Below are positions 17,301-26,525 of a stretch of DNA of 64,000 nt, piece by piece. This DNA comes from Crateriforma spongiae (GTDB lineage Bacteria > Planctomycetota > Planctomycetia > Pirellulales > Pirellulaceae): positions 62,001-126,000 of the forward strand of contig NZ_JAAXMS010000003.1 of NCBI RefSeq assembly GCF_012290005.1. Reading direction: 5' to 3'. Positions within the stretch are counted from its first letter, which is position 1; each line of letters opens with the position of its first letter. The notes beneath the pieces are model-generated. The model saw nothing but the letters and a program-made list of their open reading frames with translations, was not told where the DNA came from and did no database searches. The translations under genes were made by a program, and so were the position numbers.

Positions 17301-19853
17301 ATGAATCCAAGTGAAAAAAGTGCCGAACACCCGTCACGTCCGCGGCCTGAACTGCTTGCCCCCGCTGGCGACTGGGACTGCGTTCGTGCGGCGATTTGCA
17401 ATGGTGCCGACGCGGTCTATTTCGGGTTGGATTGTGGATTCAACGCTCGGTACCGGGCCAAGAATTTCGGCTTGGATGATTTGGACGAATTGATGCGGAC
17501 CCTGCGTTTGCATGGCGTTCGCGGCTACATGACGATGAACACGCTGGCGTTTCCCAGCGAGATGCCTGAATTGGTCCCGGTGATCCAACGGGTCGCCGCC
17601 GCGGGTGTTGATGCCGTGCTGGTCCAAGATTTTGGCGTCGCCAGGTTGGTTCACACGGTGTGTCCCGATTTGCCCATCCATGCGTCGACGCAGATGAGCT
17701 TGACTAGCGCGGAGACGATTCGTGTGGCGGCCGACCTGGGAATCGAACGCGTCGTGTTGGCTCGCGAATTGTCGATTGCCGAGATCCGCAAGATTCACGA
17801 CGCGACCGACTTGCCACTGGAAGCCTTCATCCACGGTGCACTATGCGTCGCCTATTCCGGGCAATGCCTGACCAGCGAATCGTTGGGCGGACGCAGTGCC
17901 AATCGCGGTCACTGTGCCCAAGCATGCCGACTGCCTTATGAATTGGTCTGTGACGGTGAAGATCGTGACCTGGGCGATGTCCGCTATCTGTTGAGCCCCC
18001 AGGACTTGGCTGGTTACGCTGCGATCCCCGACATGATCGACGCCGGCGTGATGTCACTGAAGATCGAGGGGCGTCTGAAAACGGCGGAATATGTCGCCAA
18101 CATCACCGGACATTATCGTCGTGCGATCGACCGAGCCGTCCAAGGTGAATCGACCGAGTTATCCGAGCAAGCCCGGCAAGAAATGGAACTGTCCTTTTCA
18201 CGTGGGTTCGCCCCTGGATGGCTGGAAGGCAACGATCACAAACGCTTGGTGCCCGGTTTGTATTCGGCAAAGCAAGGTTTGGCCGCCGGCGTGGTCGACG
18301 ACGTTCGGGGCGACCGCATCCGATTGAAACTCCGGTGCAACATCGCGCTTGGCGATGGTGTTTCGGTTCAGTCCAAATCCGATCAAGGCAAATTCCAGGG
18401 CAGCCGTGTCTATGCGATCGAGCAAGCCGGACAGTCGGTTCGGTCGGCCCATGCGGGGCAAGTCGTCTGGCTGGCATTCGGACACGGCGATTTGGATTTC
18501 GGCGCGATTGGCGCGGATGATCCGGTCTTCAAGAACGACGATCCGCAACTGAATCGGCGGCTACGACAAACGTACACGGGCAAACAAGACGACGCCGGTT
18601 TGTCGGTTGATCTTGCGGTGCACGCCGCCGGCGGCCAGCCACTGCGACTGGAAGCACGGATCGGGACCGCGATCAGCGAGATGGTCCGCTCCGAAAAGCC
18701 ACTGGAAAAAGCCAATAAACGGCCCGCCGATGCGGCCATGATTCGCGAAAAACTGGGGCAGTTAGGCGACACCGAATTTCAGCTGGGTGACGTTCGAATC
18801 GAAATCCAGGACCAGCCGATGGTGCCGGTCAGCGTCTTGAAATCGCTGCGTCGCGACTTGGTCGGCCGGTTGCGCGATCGCTTGACTTCGCCACCGGTCC
18901 GGCGGATTCAACCTGATGCGGGAATTGAACTGCTCAAGCCGTGGGGCCAACCGAGGGCGGCCCAAAATGCCGGCGTCGAACCGCCCTCTGGTGCCCCGTC
19001 CTTGGCCGTTTTATGCCGAACCATGGACCAAGTCCAAGCGGCCATGGATTCCGGCGTGTCGCTGGTCTACGCCGATTTTCACCAACCTCGCGATTACCGA
19101 CATGCCGTCGATGCGGGCCGGCAACGCGGTGTGACCGTCGGGCTGGCGACGGTGCGGATGCACAAGCCGGGGGAAAATGCTTTGCTGAATGCCGTTAGCA
19201 AGTATCAACCCGATTTGATTTTGGCAAGAAACTTGGCCGCGATCGAACATGCGGGGAAGGTCGGCATTGATTGCGTCGCCGATTTTTCGCTGAACATCAC
19301 CAACCATCGATCGGCCCAGTGGCTTTGCGAGCAGGGTGTGGGGCGATTGACCGCGTCGTATGACTTGAATCGTGACCAATTGAAAGACTTGGTCGACAGT
19401 GTGCCGGCGGACCGATTGGAAGTCGTCGTTCATCAACACATGCCGTTGTTCCACATGGAGCACTGTGTGTTTTGCAGCGTGCTTTCGCCGGGAACCAACA
19501 AGACCAATTGTGGTCGCCCCTGTGATCGACACGTCGTTCAACTGCGTGACCGGGTGGGCGCCTTGCATCCCCTGCAAGCCGACATCGCGTGCCGAAATAC
19601 GTTGTACAACGCTTCGCCGCAAAGCGGTGCCGAAGTGGTGGCGGACTTGATTCGCCGCGGCGTCGGTTGGTATCGGGTGGAACTGCTAAGCCAGGATGCC
19701 GAAGACACACGGCGAGTCATTCGGCTGTACCAGGACTTGTTGGCCGGTCGTGTCGATGGCGGCAACGTGTGGCGAACTTTGCAAGCGACCAATCGTGTCG
19801 GCGTCACGCGAGGAACGTTGGAACCGAAACGAAACCCGTTGGCGATTCTTTAG
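17301..19853 (+). CDS. U32-family protein (RlhA/TrhP-like RNA hydroxylation), long form
   Basis: The 850-residue product begins PELLAPAGDWDCVRAAICNGADAVYFG, the U32 hallmark. The cysteine motif HGALCVAYSGQCLTSE...GHCAQACRLPYE (about 173-212) matches the family's metal or cluster-binding site, and SLKIEGRLKTAEYVA follows. U32 proteins such as RlhA and TrhP install hydroxyl groups on 23S rRNA C2501 or tRNA U34; the older name peptidase U32 is misleading. The long C-terminal half (from about 380) includes a second Cys-rich segment (HMEHCVFCSVLSPGTNKTNCGRPC), as in long RlhA-like forms. Which RNA is modified is not determined. Its stop overlaps the stop of the phosphopantetheinyl transferase gene on the opposite strand. 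Confidence 0.85.
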   Translation: MNPSEKSAEHPSRPRPELLAPAGDWDCVRAAICNGADAVYFGLDCGFNARYRAKNFGLDDLDELMRTLRLHGVRGYMTMNTLAFPSEMPELVPVIQRVAAAGVDAVLVQDFGVARLVHTVCPDLPIHASTQMSLTSAETIRVAADLGIERVVLARELSIAEIRKIHDATDLPLEAFIHGALCVAYSGQCLTSESLGGRSANRGHCAQACRLPYELVCDGEDRDLGDVRYLLSPQDLAGYAAIPDMIDAGVMSLKIEGRLKTAEYVANITGHYRRAIDRAVQGESTELSEQARQEMELSFSRGFAPGWLEGNDHKRLVPGLYSAKQGLAAGVVDDVRGDRIRLKLRCNIALGDGVSVQSKSDQGKFQGSRVYAIEQAGQSVRSAHAGQVVWLAFGHGDLDFGAIGADDPVFKNDDPQLNRRLRQTYTGKQDDAGLSVDLAVHAAGGQPLRLEARIGTAISEMVRSEKPLEKANKRPADAAMIREKLGQLGDTEFQLGDVRIEIQDQPMVPVSVLKSLRRDLVGRLRDRLTSPPVRRIQPDAGIELLKPWGQPRAAQNAGVEPPSGAPSLAVLCRTMDQVQAAMDSGVSLVYADFHQPRDYRHAVDAGRQRGVTVGLATVRMHKPGENALLNAVSKYQPDLILARNLAAIEHAGKVGIDCVADFSLNITNHRSAQWLCEQGVGRLTASYDLNRDQLKDLVDSVPADRLEVVVHQHMPLFHMEHCVFCSVLSPGTNKTNCGRPCDRHVVQLRDRVGALHPLQADIACRNTLYNASPQSGAEVVADLIRRGVGWYRVELLSQDAEDTRRVIRLYQDLLAGRVDGGNVWRTLQATNRVGVTRGTLEPKRNPLAIL

Positions 19854-20629
19854 GGCAAGTCAGGATCGTCCGGGTCGATGCAAAGCGTTTCCAGCCTTTG
19901 CAACAGGTAGTTGCACCGGAGCGTGTCTGCGGTCGCGCCGATGGCGACCGACGCGATGTAGCCGGGGCGTGGGCTGAAGCAACGAAACGTCCAGTAGCGT
20001 CCTTGATCCAGTCCCGGTTGCAACACACGCAAGACCGGTTGGTCGTCGTCAATCTTTTCGAATGCGAAATGGCCCAGCGGCGTGTGCAGCCCCGTGCCGA
20101 TCGCTTTGATGAATGATTCCTTCAGCGTCCAGATTCGCAGGAATGTCTGTTGTCGCTGAACTCGATCGCGGCACCGCGACAAGTGTTCAATCTCGGGCTT
20201 GGAAAAATATCGCTCGGCCAGCTTCGCATCGGTCTTGCGGTCCAGCGGTTCGACATCCACGCCCAGCAAGATGTCGTCTGTGTTGGCAATGCCGCAGACG
20301 ACCAACCCGTCGGTGTGCGCGACGTTGAACGCCTGCTTGGCTTCATCGGGCCGTCGAACTTCCGGTTTGCCATGCGGCAGCCAGTGGAATTCAATCGCGT
20401 GTGGATCGACCCCGTCGCCGCCCAACAACCGGCGGCTCATCCCACGCCCGATGATGTGCTGGTGACGCGTGGTGGGACGACGGAATCGCTGAGCCGCCTG
20501 GACCTCGGCGACCGGCATCCAACGTTGGCACTGAGTTTCAATTCGGCCAGGCTGCTGGGCGGATGAAGGCGCATGCCAAAGCTGGATTTGGGCGGTTGTC
20601 GATGTGGCAGTGGCGATGGCGTCGGGCAC
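19850..20629 (-). CDS. 4'-phosphopantetheinyl transferase, Sfp type
   Basis: It transfers phosphopantetheine from CoA to a carrier protein. The 259-residue length and the motifs GVDVEPLDR (Mg-binding Asp and Glu) and WTLKESFIKAIGTGL (WxxKE(A/S)xxK) define the Sfp/EntD group rather than the short AcpS type. FNVAHTDGLVVCGI corresponds to the FNxSH CoA-binding region. It may load ACP in fatty acid synthesis or a polyketide/nonribosomal peptide carrier; no such synthase is in the window. It overlaps the U32 gene by four bases tail to tail. Confidence 0.9.
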   Translation of the reverse strand: MPDAIATATSTTAQIQLWHAPSSAQQPGRIETQCQRWMPVAEVQAAQRFRRPTTRHQHIIGRGMSRRLLGGDGVDPHAIEFHWLPHGKPEVRRPDEAKQAFNVAHTDGLVVCGIANTDDILLGVDVEPLDRKTDAKLAERYFSKPEIEHLSRCRDRVQRQQTFLRIWTLKESFIKAIGTGLHTPLGHFAFEKIDDDQPVLRVLQPGLDQGRYWTFRCFSPRPGYIASVAIGATADTLRCNYLLQRLETLCIDPDDPDLP

Positions 20630-20765
20630 GAAAACGATTCGGGATGGAAAGCGTGCAGTCGTGGATACGCCGATGATTCAGGTTGTGGCGATGAATCCGG
20701 CGAATTCTGGTCGCATCCAGTTTGACGTGCCAAAGCCGGTTGCAAAAGCGATGCTACGTTTGGGT

Positions 20766-21293
20766 ATGAACTTTCCCGCGATCCTATCGATGGCCGAATT
20801 GGACCGATCCAGCCTGTTGTTTCTGGGCGGAATGGTGATGCTGGGGTGGGTTTTGGCCCGCCGCACGATTCGGTCACGTCGGCGTTCGGTCCGCCAACAG
20901 CGTGAAATGGACCACGCCACCGCCAAAATTCGGGGCGACCATTCCACCGCGGTCCCGCTGTGCGACGCGCCCGTCGAAACCCAACGCTGGCAGGTCGCCA
21001 TGTTCGATTTGCAGCGGGAATTGAAAGGCGATTTAGATACGCGGATCGCCATCGTCCAGACGCTGTTGCGTCAGGTCGACGAACGAATCGCAACCCTGCA
21101 GAGTCTGTCGCCAAGCGACCAAACCACCCTGGCGACGCCGCCCGGAGGCGGCAACGGGACCCAGCAGAGCGGGGCTCATCAGAACGGGGCCCAGCACTCG
21201 GTATCCGTTCCGTCTGTGTCGTCCCAGGATACGGACGCGTCTCGGGGGACACCGTCCGCTGCTTCTGTTGCACATTTGCCGGAAACGGACTGA
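20766..21293 (+). CDS. Single-pass membrane protein with basic and coiled-coil segments, unknown
   Basis: The 175-residue protein has one membrane segment (about 16-31, LLFLGGMVMLGWVLA) directly followed by a very basic stretch (RRTIRSRRRSVRQQR). A possible coiled coil follows (about 75-120, MFDLQRELKGDLDTRIAIVQTLLRQVDERIATLQSL), then a Gly/Ser/Gln-rich tail. The orientation is probably N-out with the coiled coil in the cytoplasm. The frame is open back to 20604, overlapping the phosphopantetheinyl transferase start; I prefer ATG 20766, but ATG 20790 is also possible. No family recognised. Confidence 0.5.
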   Translation: MNFPAILSMAELDRSSLLFLGGMVMLGWVLARRTIRSRRRSVRQQREMDHATAKIRGDHSTAVPLCDAPVETQRWQVAMFDLQRELKGDLDTRIAIVQTLLRQVDERIATLQSLSPSDQTTLATPPGGGNGTQQSGAHQNGAQHSVSVPSVSSQDTDASRGTPSAASVAHLPETD

Positions 21294-21804
21294 TACGCCC
21301 ACGCAGGGAAAACGGCAGTCTGTCGCCGGCAAAAGGGTGTCGGCCGGCGTTCGCCTTGGATCGACGTCCGGGCGGCATGACTGAAATTCTGCGGGGCGTT
21401 CCTGGCCTTTGTTGCTGCCTTAAGGGGGCTGTCGGCTCTTCCTGGTGTGATTGCAGCGATCGTCGGATGTGATTTGGGTTAAATCACCGTCGGTCGGGTG
21501 TTGCGACGGGAGGCACGTCGTCTAATCTGAAACTGAAAGAAGAACAGCCACGAATTGGAACTGTGGGAATCACAGGGAGGTGGTTGGTTGCATGGACGTC
21601 CGGCCGCACTTTGCGTGTCCCGGTCGGCTGCAAGCGACGCGATTGAACGCGTCGTCATCTTTTCTGATGTTCTTCCTCGGATCACGCCACGGGGATCCAA
21701 CGCACCGGCTTGTCCGACCAAGATCGAATTCGAACGAGTACATCTTGGCAAGTCGATGCGTTCACCCACCGCATCCGTTCGCTTTTGACATTGAGCAATT
21801 TGGT
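21294..21804. other. 511-base gap without a supported gene
   Basis: Short open frames exist on both strands, including one in frame with the gene at 21805, but none has a convincing start or protein-like composition. No tRNA-like fold, terminator with U-tract or repeat was seen. It presumably holds the promoter of the gene at 21805. Confidence 0.5.
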
Positions 21805-23094
21805 ATGACGCACGCGAAACGAACCCGCCTGATGGATCGATTCGGCTTCGGCCCCGTTGTCGTTGCCCTGGGAATGACCGTGATGTGTGGAGGCCTGACG
21901 GTTTCGGCACAGGAAACATTGCGTCAGAAGACGCTGGTCGCCAACGTGGTCGTGCAAGACGAGCCGATGCGATTGCCCAAGGACAACACAGTTGCCTTCA
22001 CGTCGCGTGCCCCGCGGATCCAACTGGATGTTCAATACCTCGCGGACATCGGTTCGCCAAGTGAGACACAGCTGACCGTCGTTACCCCCAACGGGTCCAC
22101 CCAAGACTTGACGCCGGACGGCAACGGAAATTTTGTGCTGTCCAATCCCGTCAGCGGTCTGTACGCCGTCGTCGCCAAAACCGCGACGGCGATCGCCTCC
22201 ATCCCGTTCTACGCCAAGCAAGTCGGCAATCTGGACGGGATCAGCAGCGCGGACAATACGGTCACCGTACCAGTGATTCCTGATGGGCGTGCGGTAAACG
22301 ATCGCTTGGTCGAACAATACGTTTCGTACACCGAACCGAAATCGGTCGACCCGATTCGTTACGACTATGACGAATCCGATGACCACGGATACCAAGTCCG
22401 ACTGTCGGAGAACGGCCGTTTGCCGGGACAGATCATCATTCCTTCGGATCGCCCGAACACCCGCGGTTTGTTGGCTGAAAACAACGTGTTCTTGATCCGC
22501 AATGGCGTGCGTCTGCAAAGCGTGGTTTCCGATGCTCGCGGTCAGTTCGCACTGGCCGGTTTATCACCTGGTGTTTACGGTATCGTTGCTGCCGGGCCGG
22601 CCGGATACACGTCGTTCAGTTTCGAAGCATTGCCCACCGATTCCTTCGCCAGCGACGGCACGATCGACTCCATGCAAGACGCCGGTTTTGTCGCCGCCAA
22701 CGCAGCAGCCGAACCCGCGTCGGTCTTGCCAGTCGTCATGGTGCCCCCGGAATTGGTGCCCTCCGTGGTCGAAGCCCAGCGACGTGATGATTTGCTGGGT
22801 GCCGACGGCGTTTTTCCCGCCGAAGGTGTCGGGACGCCTGTTGCCGGTAGCGGTGCGGCGCCCGCGGGCGGCGGATTCGGCCCCGGTGGCAGCTATGGTG
22901 GCGGCTACGGCGGCGGTGGTGGCGGCGGCTTTGGTGACCTGAGCGGTCTGCTGGGGCTGGCCGGATTGGCCATCTTGGCTGATAGCGACATCTTCGACAG
23001 CAACGACAACGACTTTAATCAGGGACAGCCGATTCAGCCCGTCCCACCGCCGATCAGTCCCGCGGTTCCTTTCACCATCCAAAGCGCCTTTTAG
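21805..23094 (+). CDS. Exported protein with carboxypeptidase-regulatory-like fold and Gly-rich tail
   Basis: The 429-residue protein has a signal peptide ending near LTVSAQE (about 31-36). The middle part contains a segment like the beta-sandwich of carboxypeptidase-regulatory or SdrD B-type domains: NNVFLIRNGVRLQSVVSDARGQFALAGLSPGVYGIVAAG, where a variable is followed by (G/S)xF.l.gl.pG.Y. Another similar unit seems to lie before it (about 35-130). The C-terminus has a strongly Gly-rich run (about 350-378, with GGGYGGGGGGG) and then a Leu/Ala-rich segment. It is probably a cell-surface or periplasmic structural protein. ATG 21805 is chosen because the signal peptide starts there. It precedes the kinase gene by 137 bases. 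Confidence 0.65.
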   Translation: MTHAKRTRLMDRFGFGPVVVALGMTVMCGGLTVSAQETLRQKTLVANVVVQDEPMRLPKDNTVAFTSRAPRIQLDVQYLADIGSPSETQLTVVTPNGSTQDLTPDGNGNFVLSNPVSGLYAVVAKTATAIASIPFYAKQVGNLDGISSADNTVTVPVIPDGRAVNDRLVEQYVSYTEPKSVDPIRYDYDESDDHGYQVRLSENGRLPGQIIIPSDRPNTRGLLAENNVFLIRNGVRLQSVVSDARGQFALAGLSPGVYGIVAAGPAGYTSFSFEALPTDSFASDGTIDSMQDAGFVAANAAAEPASVLPVVMVPPELVPSVVEAQRRDDLLGADGVFPAEGVGTPVAGSGAAPAGGGFGPGGSYGGGYGGGGGGGFGDLSGLLGLAGLAILADSDIFDSNDNDFNQGQPIQPVPPPISPAVPFTIQSAF

Positions 23095-23231
23095 TCGCGG
23101 CGCTTCTCACGCTTTGCCGGTGTGCGGCGACGTCGCCGGCAGCATCTGGTGGGGGCCGGCTGCCGCAAAAGAATGGACTTTTGAATCCCAGTTTTTGGGG
23201 GCAGCTGATATGCTTGAACGAGTGAATCCTT

Positions 23232-26200
23232 TTGCACTCTCAAGCAGTCCGCCAGGCCGTGTCCAACAACGATCGAGACGACAGCAGCGACCGTCGGTCG
23301 GATTCCGCGTCGTCCGATGAATCGGTTGTCGGGCGTCCCATCGATTCGGATCGATCGGGGCAGTGGGAATCCCACGACGATCACGATCACGATTCGGAGG
23401 ACGCGGCGTCGCTGGACACGATCGACGCACAGACATCGGATTCCATGCTGGATTCCGGTTCAGCATCTGGATCGGAGATCTTGAAGCCGTCCGGCGCTGT
23501 CGCTGACGAAACTCCATCGCCCGACGATCTGCCCACGATTGCACCGCCGCCGGACCAGGTCCCGAACGATTCGTCCGAGGACGGATTATGGGCGACCGAA
23601 TTGTCCGAAGCGGATCTTCCTATCGGCGATACGGATCGCGGATCTTCCGGCACAGCGCCGACGATCGATATTCCTGCGGAATTCACGGCATCGATGGCCG
23701 ATGGGTTTGAAAGTTCCAGCGTGGGCCATCGGACGCTTCCCAAATCCATCGGCAAATTTCATGTCGTTCGCGAACTCGGACGCGGCGCATTTGGCGTTGT
23801 CTATTTAGCGCGTGATGAGGCGCTGGACCGAAAGGTCGCCATCAAGCTTTCGTTGGTCGAAGACGTCGCCTATCAAAAGCGATTGTTGGTCGAAGCGTCG
23901 AATGTGGCCAAGGTCGAAGGCGATCATATCGTCCCGGTGTTGCATGTGGACCGGACTGAGTTCGGTGCGGTGTACATCGTTCAAAAGTACATCGACGGTT
24001 GCACTTTGGGCGACTGGGTGCGACGACATGATCGACCGTCGCCCGGCCAAGTGATGATCTTGATGTATCACCTGGGCTTGGGGCTGATGACGGCGCATCG
24101 CCAAGACATGCTTCACCGGGATCTGAAACCCGACAACATCTTGTTGGACGTGAATGGAGTTCCCTGGATCGTTGATTTCGGTTTGGCGATCAGCGAACAG
24201 GAACAGGTGGGGCGACGCCGCGAACTGGCCGGGACCCCGCCCTATATGTCGCCCGAACAAATCCGCGGTCGTGTGGATTTCATGGATGCACGTTCCGACA
24301 TCTGGGCATTGGGCGTGATCTATTACGAGTTGCTGTCCGGCGGGTTGCCGTTTGCGGGCCGAACACGCGATCAGTTGGCGGACCAAATTTGCCAGCGCGA
24401 TCCCAAGCCGCTTCATCAACGGGATCCTGATCGATTGACCGAGGATATGGACGCACTGTTTCGGCGGTGCTGCGCCAAGGAACCGTCGCAGCGGTTTGCA
24501 TCGGTCGATGAATTGTCCAGTGCGCTTCTGGATTTGATCCGGCAACATGCCAAGCCCGAGGATTTCGAAAGGCCCTTGGGCTTGGATTCGGTTCGCGCAA
24601 CGGTGACGCCGTTTGATCGTGGATCCCCTTCGGCTCGTACGGGGCTTTCCACGTTGCGTGACAGTCTGGTGTCGCAGCGCGGCGTCATGACCGATCAACG
24701 CACTTTGGTCGGCGGGACGTTGGAACGTGCGCCGGATCGGAAACGAAGGCTGACGGGAATCGCCGCAGTGTCGGTGGGCATTGCGACGCTGATCATCGCC
24801 GCGATCTTTCATCAGCCGATTCTGGCGCTGCTGCGGTCGCCGGAGCCATCGACGCTGGTTCCCGATTCAGGACCGTCTACGGCCGTTGCCGGCGGCTTTG
24901 CCAGTGATCGCGTGGACTTGGACATCGGTGATCCCGTGCCGTTGCCGGAGGACGCGTCTGATCCGCCGGTGGATTCGCTGTTGGTTCCCCATGATGCGGA
25001 TGCTGGTCCCCGACGCGTGGCCGTCGACGGTCTAGCCAACCACCGACGGATTCAAGAAGCGATCGATGCCGCTGCGGACGGTGAAACGATTCAAATCGCC
25101 GCGGGCTATTATCGTGAATCGCTGCGCTTGCAACGTTCGATTCGATTGGAAGCGGCACCCGATGCGCAAAGCCGACCGGTGGTCATCGGTGACGGTGCGT
25201 CGCCGGTCATCGTCGATGGTCAGGCAACGGTGACGTTGACCGGATTGGAAATCGCAGCCAGAGACTTGTACGAAAACGCATCGGGCATCCCATTACCATC
25301 ACGCTTCAACACGATCGAAGTGCTGCAGGGAACCCTGGGCCTGAAGGACTGCGACATCAGCAAAGCCAGCTTTGGGGACGATGACAATTACAACAGTGTC
25401 AAAGTCCACCCGGCCGCTTCGCTGGCATTGCTAGCGTGTCGCTTTGGGTCGTCGCCAGGTTTTTCCGTCAGCGCAAAAGACGCGTCCTCGGTTCAGATCA
25501 GCGACTGTGCTTTCACCGCCAGCGGTGTCCAGTTGGTCGCCAGTCCCGCCGTCGTCAGCGGGTGCCGATTCACCGGAGACATCGGTATCCAGGTCCATGA
25601 GCCGACCGATCGTCCGGTTCGGCTCGATGCTTGCCGGTTCAACGCGGCGCGTCAGTTTGCGGTGAATGTCACCGCCGGAGGACGCTTGGCGATGTCGGGC
25701 AATTCTTTTGAAGACTGTTCCCGCGGTGTTTGGATGGTCCGGCATGATCGTGATTCGCTGATTGGGGACCCAGACGACGACGTCATGATGCTGCCACCGG
25801 TTGTTCAAATCACCGGTGATGTGTTCACGCGGTGCGACACGGCGATCGACATGTCCGGTGGTCAGCTGAAAGTCGCCGGCGACAGCCAGATCAAAGGCGG
25901 CGGGACCGCTGTGTTGATTCAGGCGGGCAACGTAGGGATGGACAGTGTCCAGATCCGAGAGAGCCAACTGGCCGGGATTCACATCGCCAAAGACGCGGGG
26001 CAAATCGAACTACGCAATGTCGAAGTCGATGCGGGGCGTGACACCGGGATTTGGATTGAAGCTTGCGAGTCCTGCAAGATTCTGGACAGTCGATTGACCA
26101 ATTGCATTGCGGCGGGGCTGACCCTGACCGGTGGGCGTGTGGAGTTGGACGGATTGACCGTGATCAATTCCGCAGTCGGCGTCCAGGCGTTGCAAACCGC

Positions 26201-26486
26201 TGCGGTGGACAAAGCGGTACGAATGGAAATTAGCGATTGCGACCACGGAATGATGTTCCAACCCGATGCCGAACATGCCATCCAGTTGGCGATCCGCGAT
26301 AGCGTTTTCGATCGTTGTGGGACCGTGGCGATCTACGCCAGTCGTGACGTTACCCTGACGGTCGCAGACACCGAATTTCGATCCATTCCGGGCCCACGTC
26401 AGTTCTATGCAATCAATGGGGCCCAAATCAACGACGCCGAAGTCATCAAAGCCCGACGTAACGAAACCCCGATCGACCAACCGTGA
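23232..26486 (+). CDS. Membrane Ser/Thr protein kinase with external beta-helix domain
   Basis: The 1084-residue protein has four parts. Residues 1-170 are acidic, rich in Asp, Ser and Glu, and probably disordered. Residues 175-440 form a Hanks-type kinase with GRGAFGVVY (glycine loop 183-191), VAIK (Lys205), HRDLKPDN (295-302), DFG (315-317), GTPPYMSPEQ and SDIWALGVIYYELL, so all catalytic residues are present. A membrane segment follows at about 508-531, preceded by KRR. Residues 595-1075 are rich in repeated 22-27-residue units, as in right-handed parallel beta-helices of the pectate-lyase fold (for example GRLAMSGNSFEDCSRGVW, ILDSRLTNCIAAGLTL). It may sense or bind an external polysaccharide or surface. 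The start is uncertain: TTG 23232, GTG 23259 or ATG 23445; conserved sequence begins only near 170. Confidence 0.85.
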   Translation: MHSQAVRQAVSNNDRDDSSDRRSDSASSDESVVGRPIDSDRSGQWESHDDHDHDSEDAASLDTIDAQTSDSMLDSGSASGSEILKPSGAVADETPSPDDLPTIAPPPDQVPNDSSEDGLWATELSEADLPIGDTDRGSSGTAPTIDIPAEFTASMADGFESSSVGHRTLPKSIGKFHVVRELGRGAFGVVYLARDEALDRKVAIKLSLVEDVAYQKRLLVEASNVAKVEGDHIVPVLHVDRTEFGAVYIVQKYIDGCTLGDWVRRHDRPSPGQVMILMYHLGLGLMTAHRQDMLHRDLKPDNILLDVNGVPWIVDFGLAISEQEQVGRRRELAGTPPYMSPEQIRGRVDFMDARSDIWALGVIYYELLSGGLPFAGRTRDQLADQICQRDPKPLHQRDPDRLTEDMDALFRRCCAKEPSQRFASVDELSSALLDLIRQHAKPEDFERPLGLDSVRATVTPFDRGSPSARTGLSTLRDSLVSQRGVMTDQRTLVGGTLERAPDRKRRLTGIAAVSVGIATLIIAAIFHQPILALLRSPEPSTLVPDSGPSTAVAGGFASDRVDLDIGDPVPLPEDASDPPVDSLLVPHDADAGPRRVAVDGLANHRRIQEAIDAAADGETIQIAAGYYRESLRLQRSIRLEAAPDAQSRPVVIGDGASPVIVDGQATVTLTGLEIAARDLYENASGIPLPSRFNTIEVLQGTLGLKDCDISKASFGDDDNYNSVKVHPAASLALLACRFGSSPGFSVSAKDASSVQISDCAFTASGVQLVASPAVVSGCRFTGDIGIQVHEPTDRPVRLDACRFNAARQFAVNVTAGGRLAMSGNSFEDCSRGVWMVRHDRDSLIGDPDDDVMMLPPVVQITGDVFTRCDTAIDMSGGQLKVAGDSQIKGGGTAVLIQAGNVGMDSVQIRESQLAGIHIAKDAGQIELRNVEVDAGRDTGIWIEACESCKILDSRLTNCIAAGLTLTGGRVELDGLTVINSAVGVQALQTAAVDKAVRMEISDCDHGMMFQPDAEHAIQLAIRDSVFDRCGTVAIYASRDVTLTVADTEFRSIPGPRQFYAINGAQINDAEVIKARRNETPIDQP

Positions 26487-26507
26487 CGATTCCCCATCAT
26501 CGTCACG
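26482..26507. terminator. Hairpin between convergent genes
   Basis: CGTGACGAT (26482-26490) and ATCGTCACG (26499-26507) form a perfect 9-bp stem with an 8-base loop. The left arm contains the kinase stop codon. No clear U-tract follows on either strand, so termination of both convergent genes is a suggestion only. Confidence 0.45.
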
Positions 26508-26525
26508 TCTACCGATCGATAGGTC

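Noticed and set aside
22890-22930. Short repeat of GGC/GGT codons
   Set aside because: It is a Gly-rich coding run inside the exported protein, not a separate repeat element.
23805-24812. Open frame of 335 codons antisense to the kinase
   Set aside because: It covers the catalytic domain of a convincing kinase; no start site or motif supports it.
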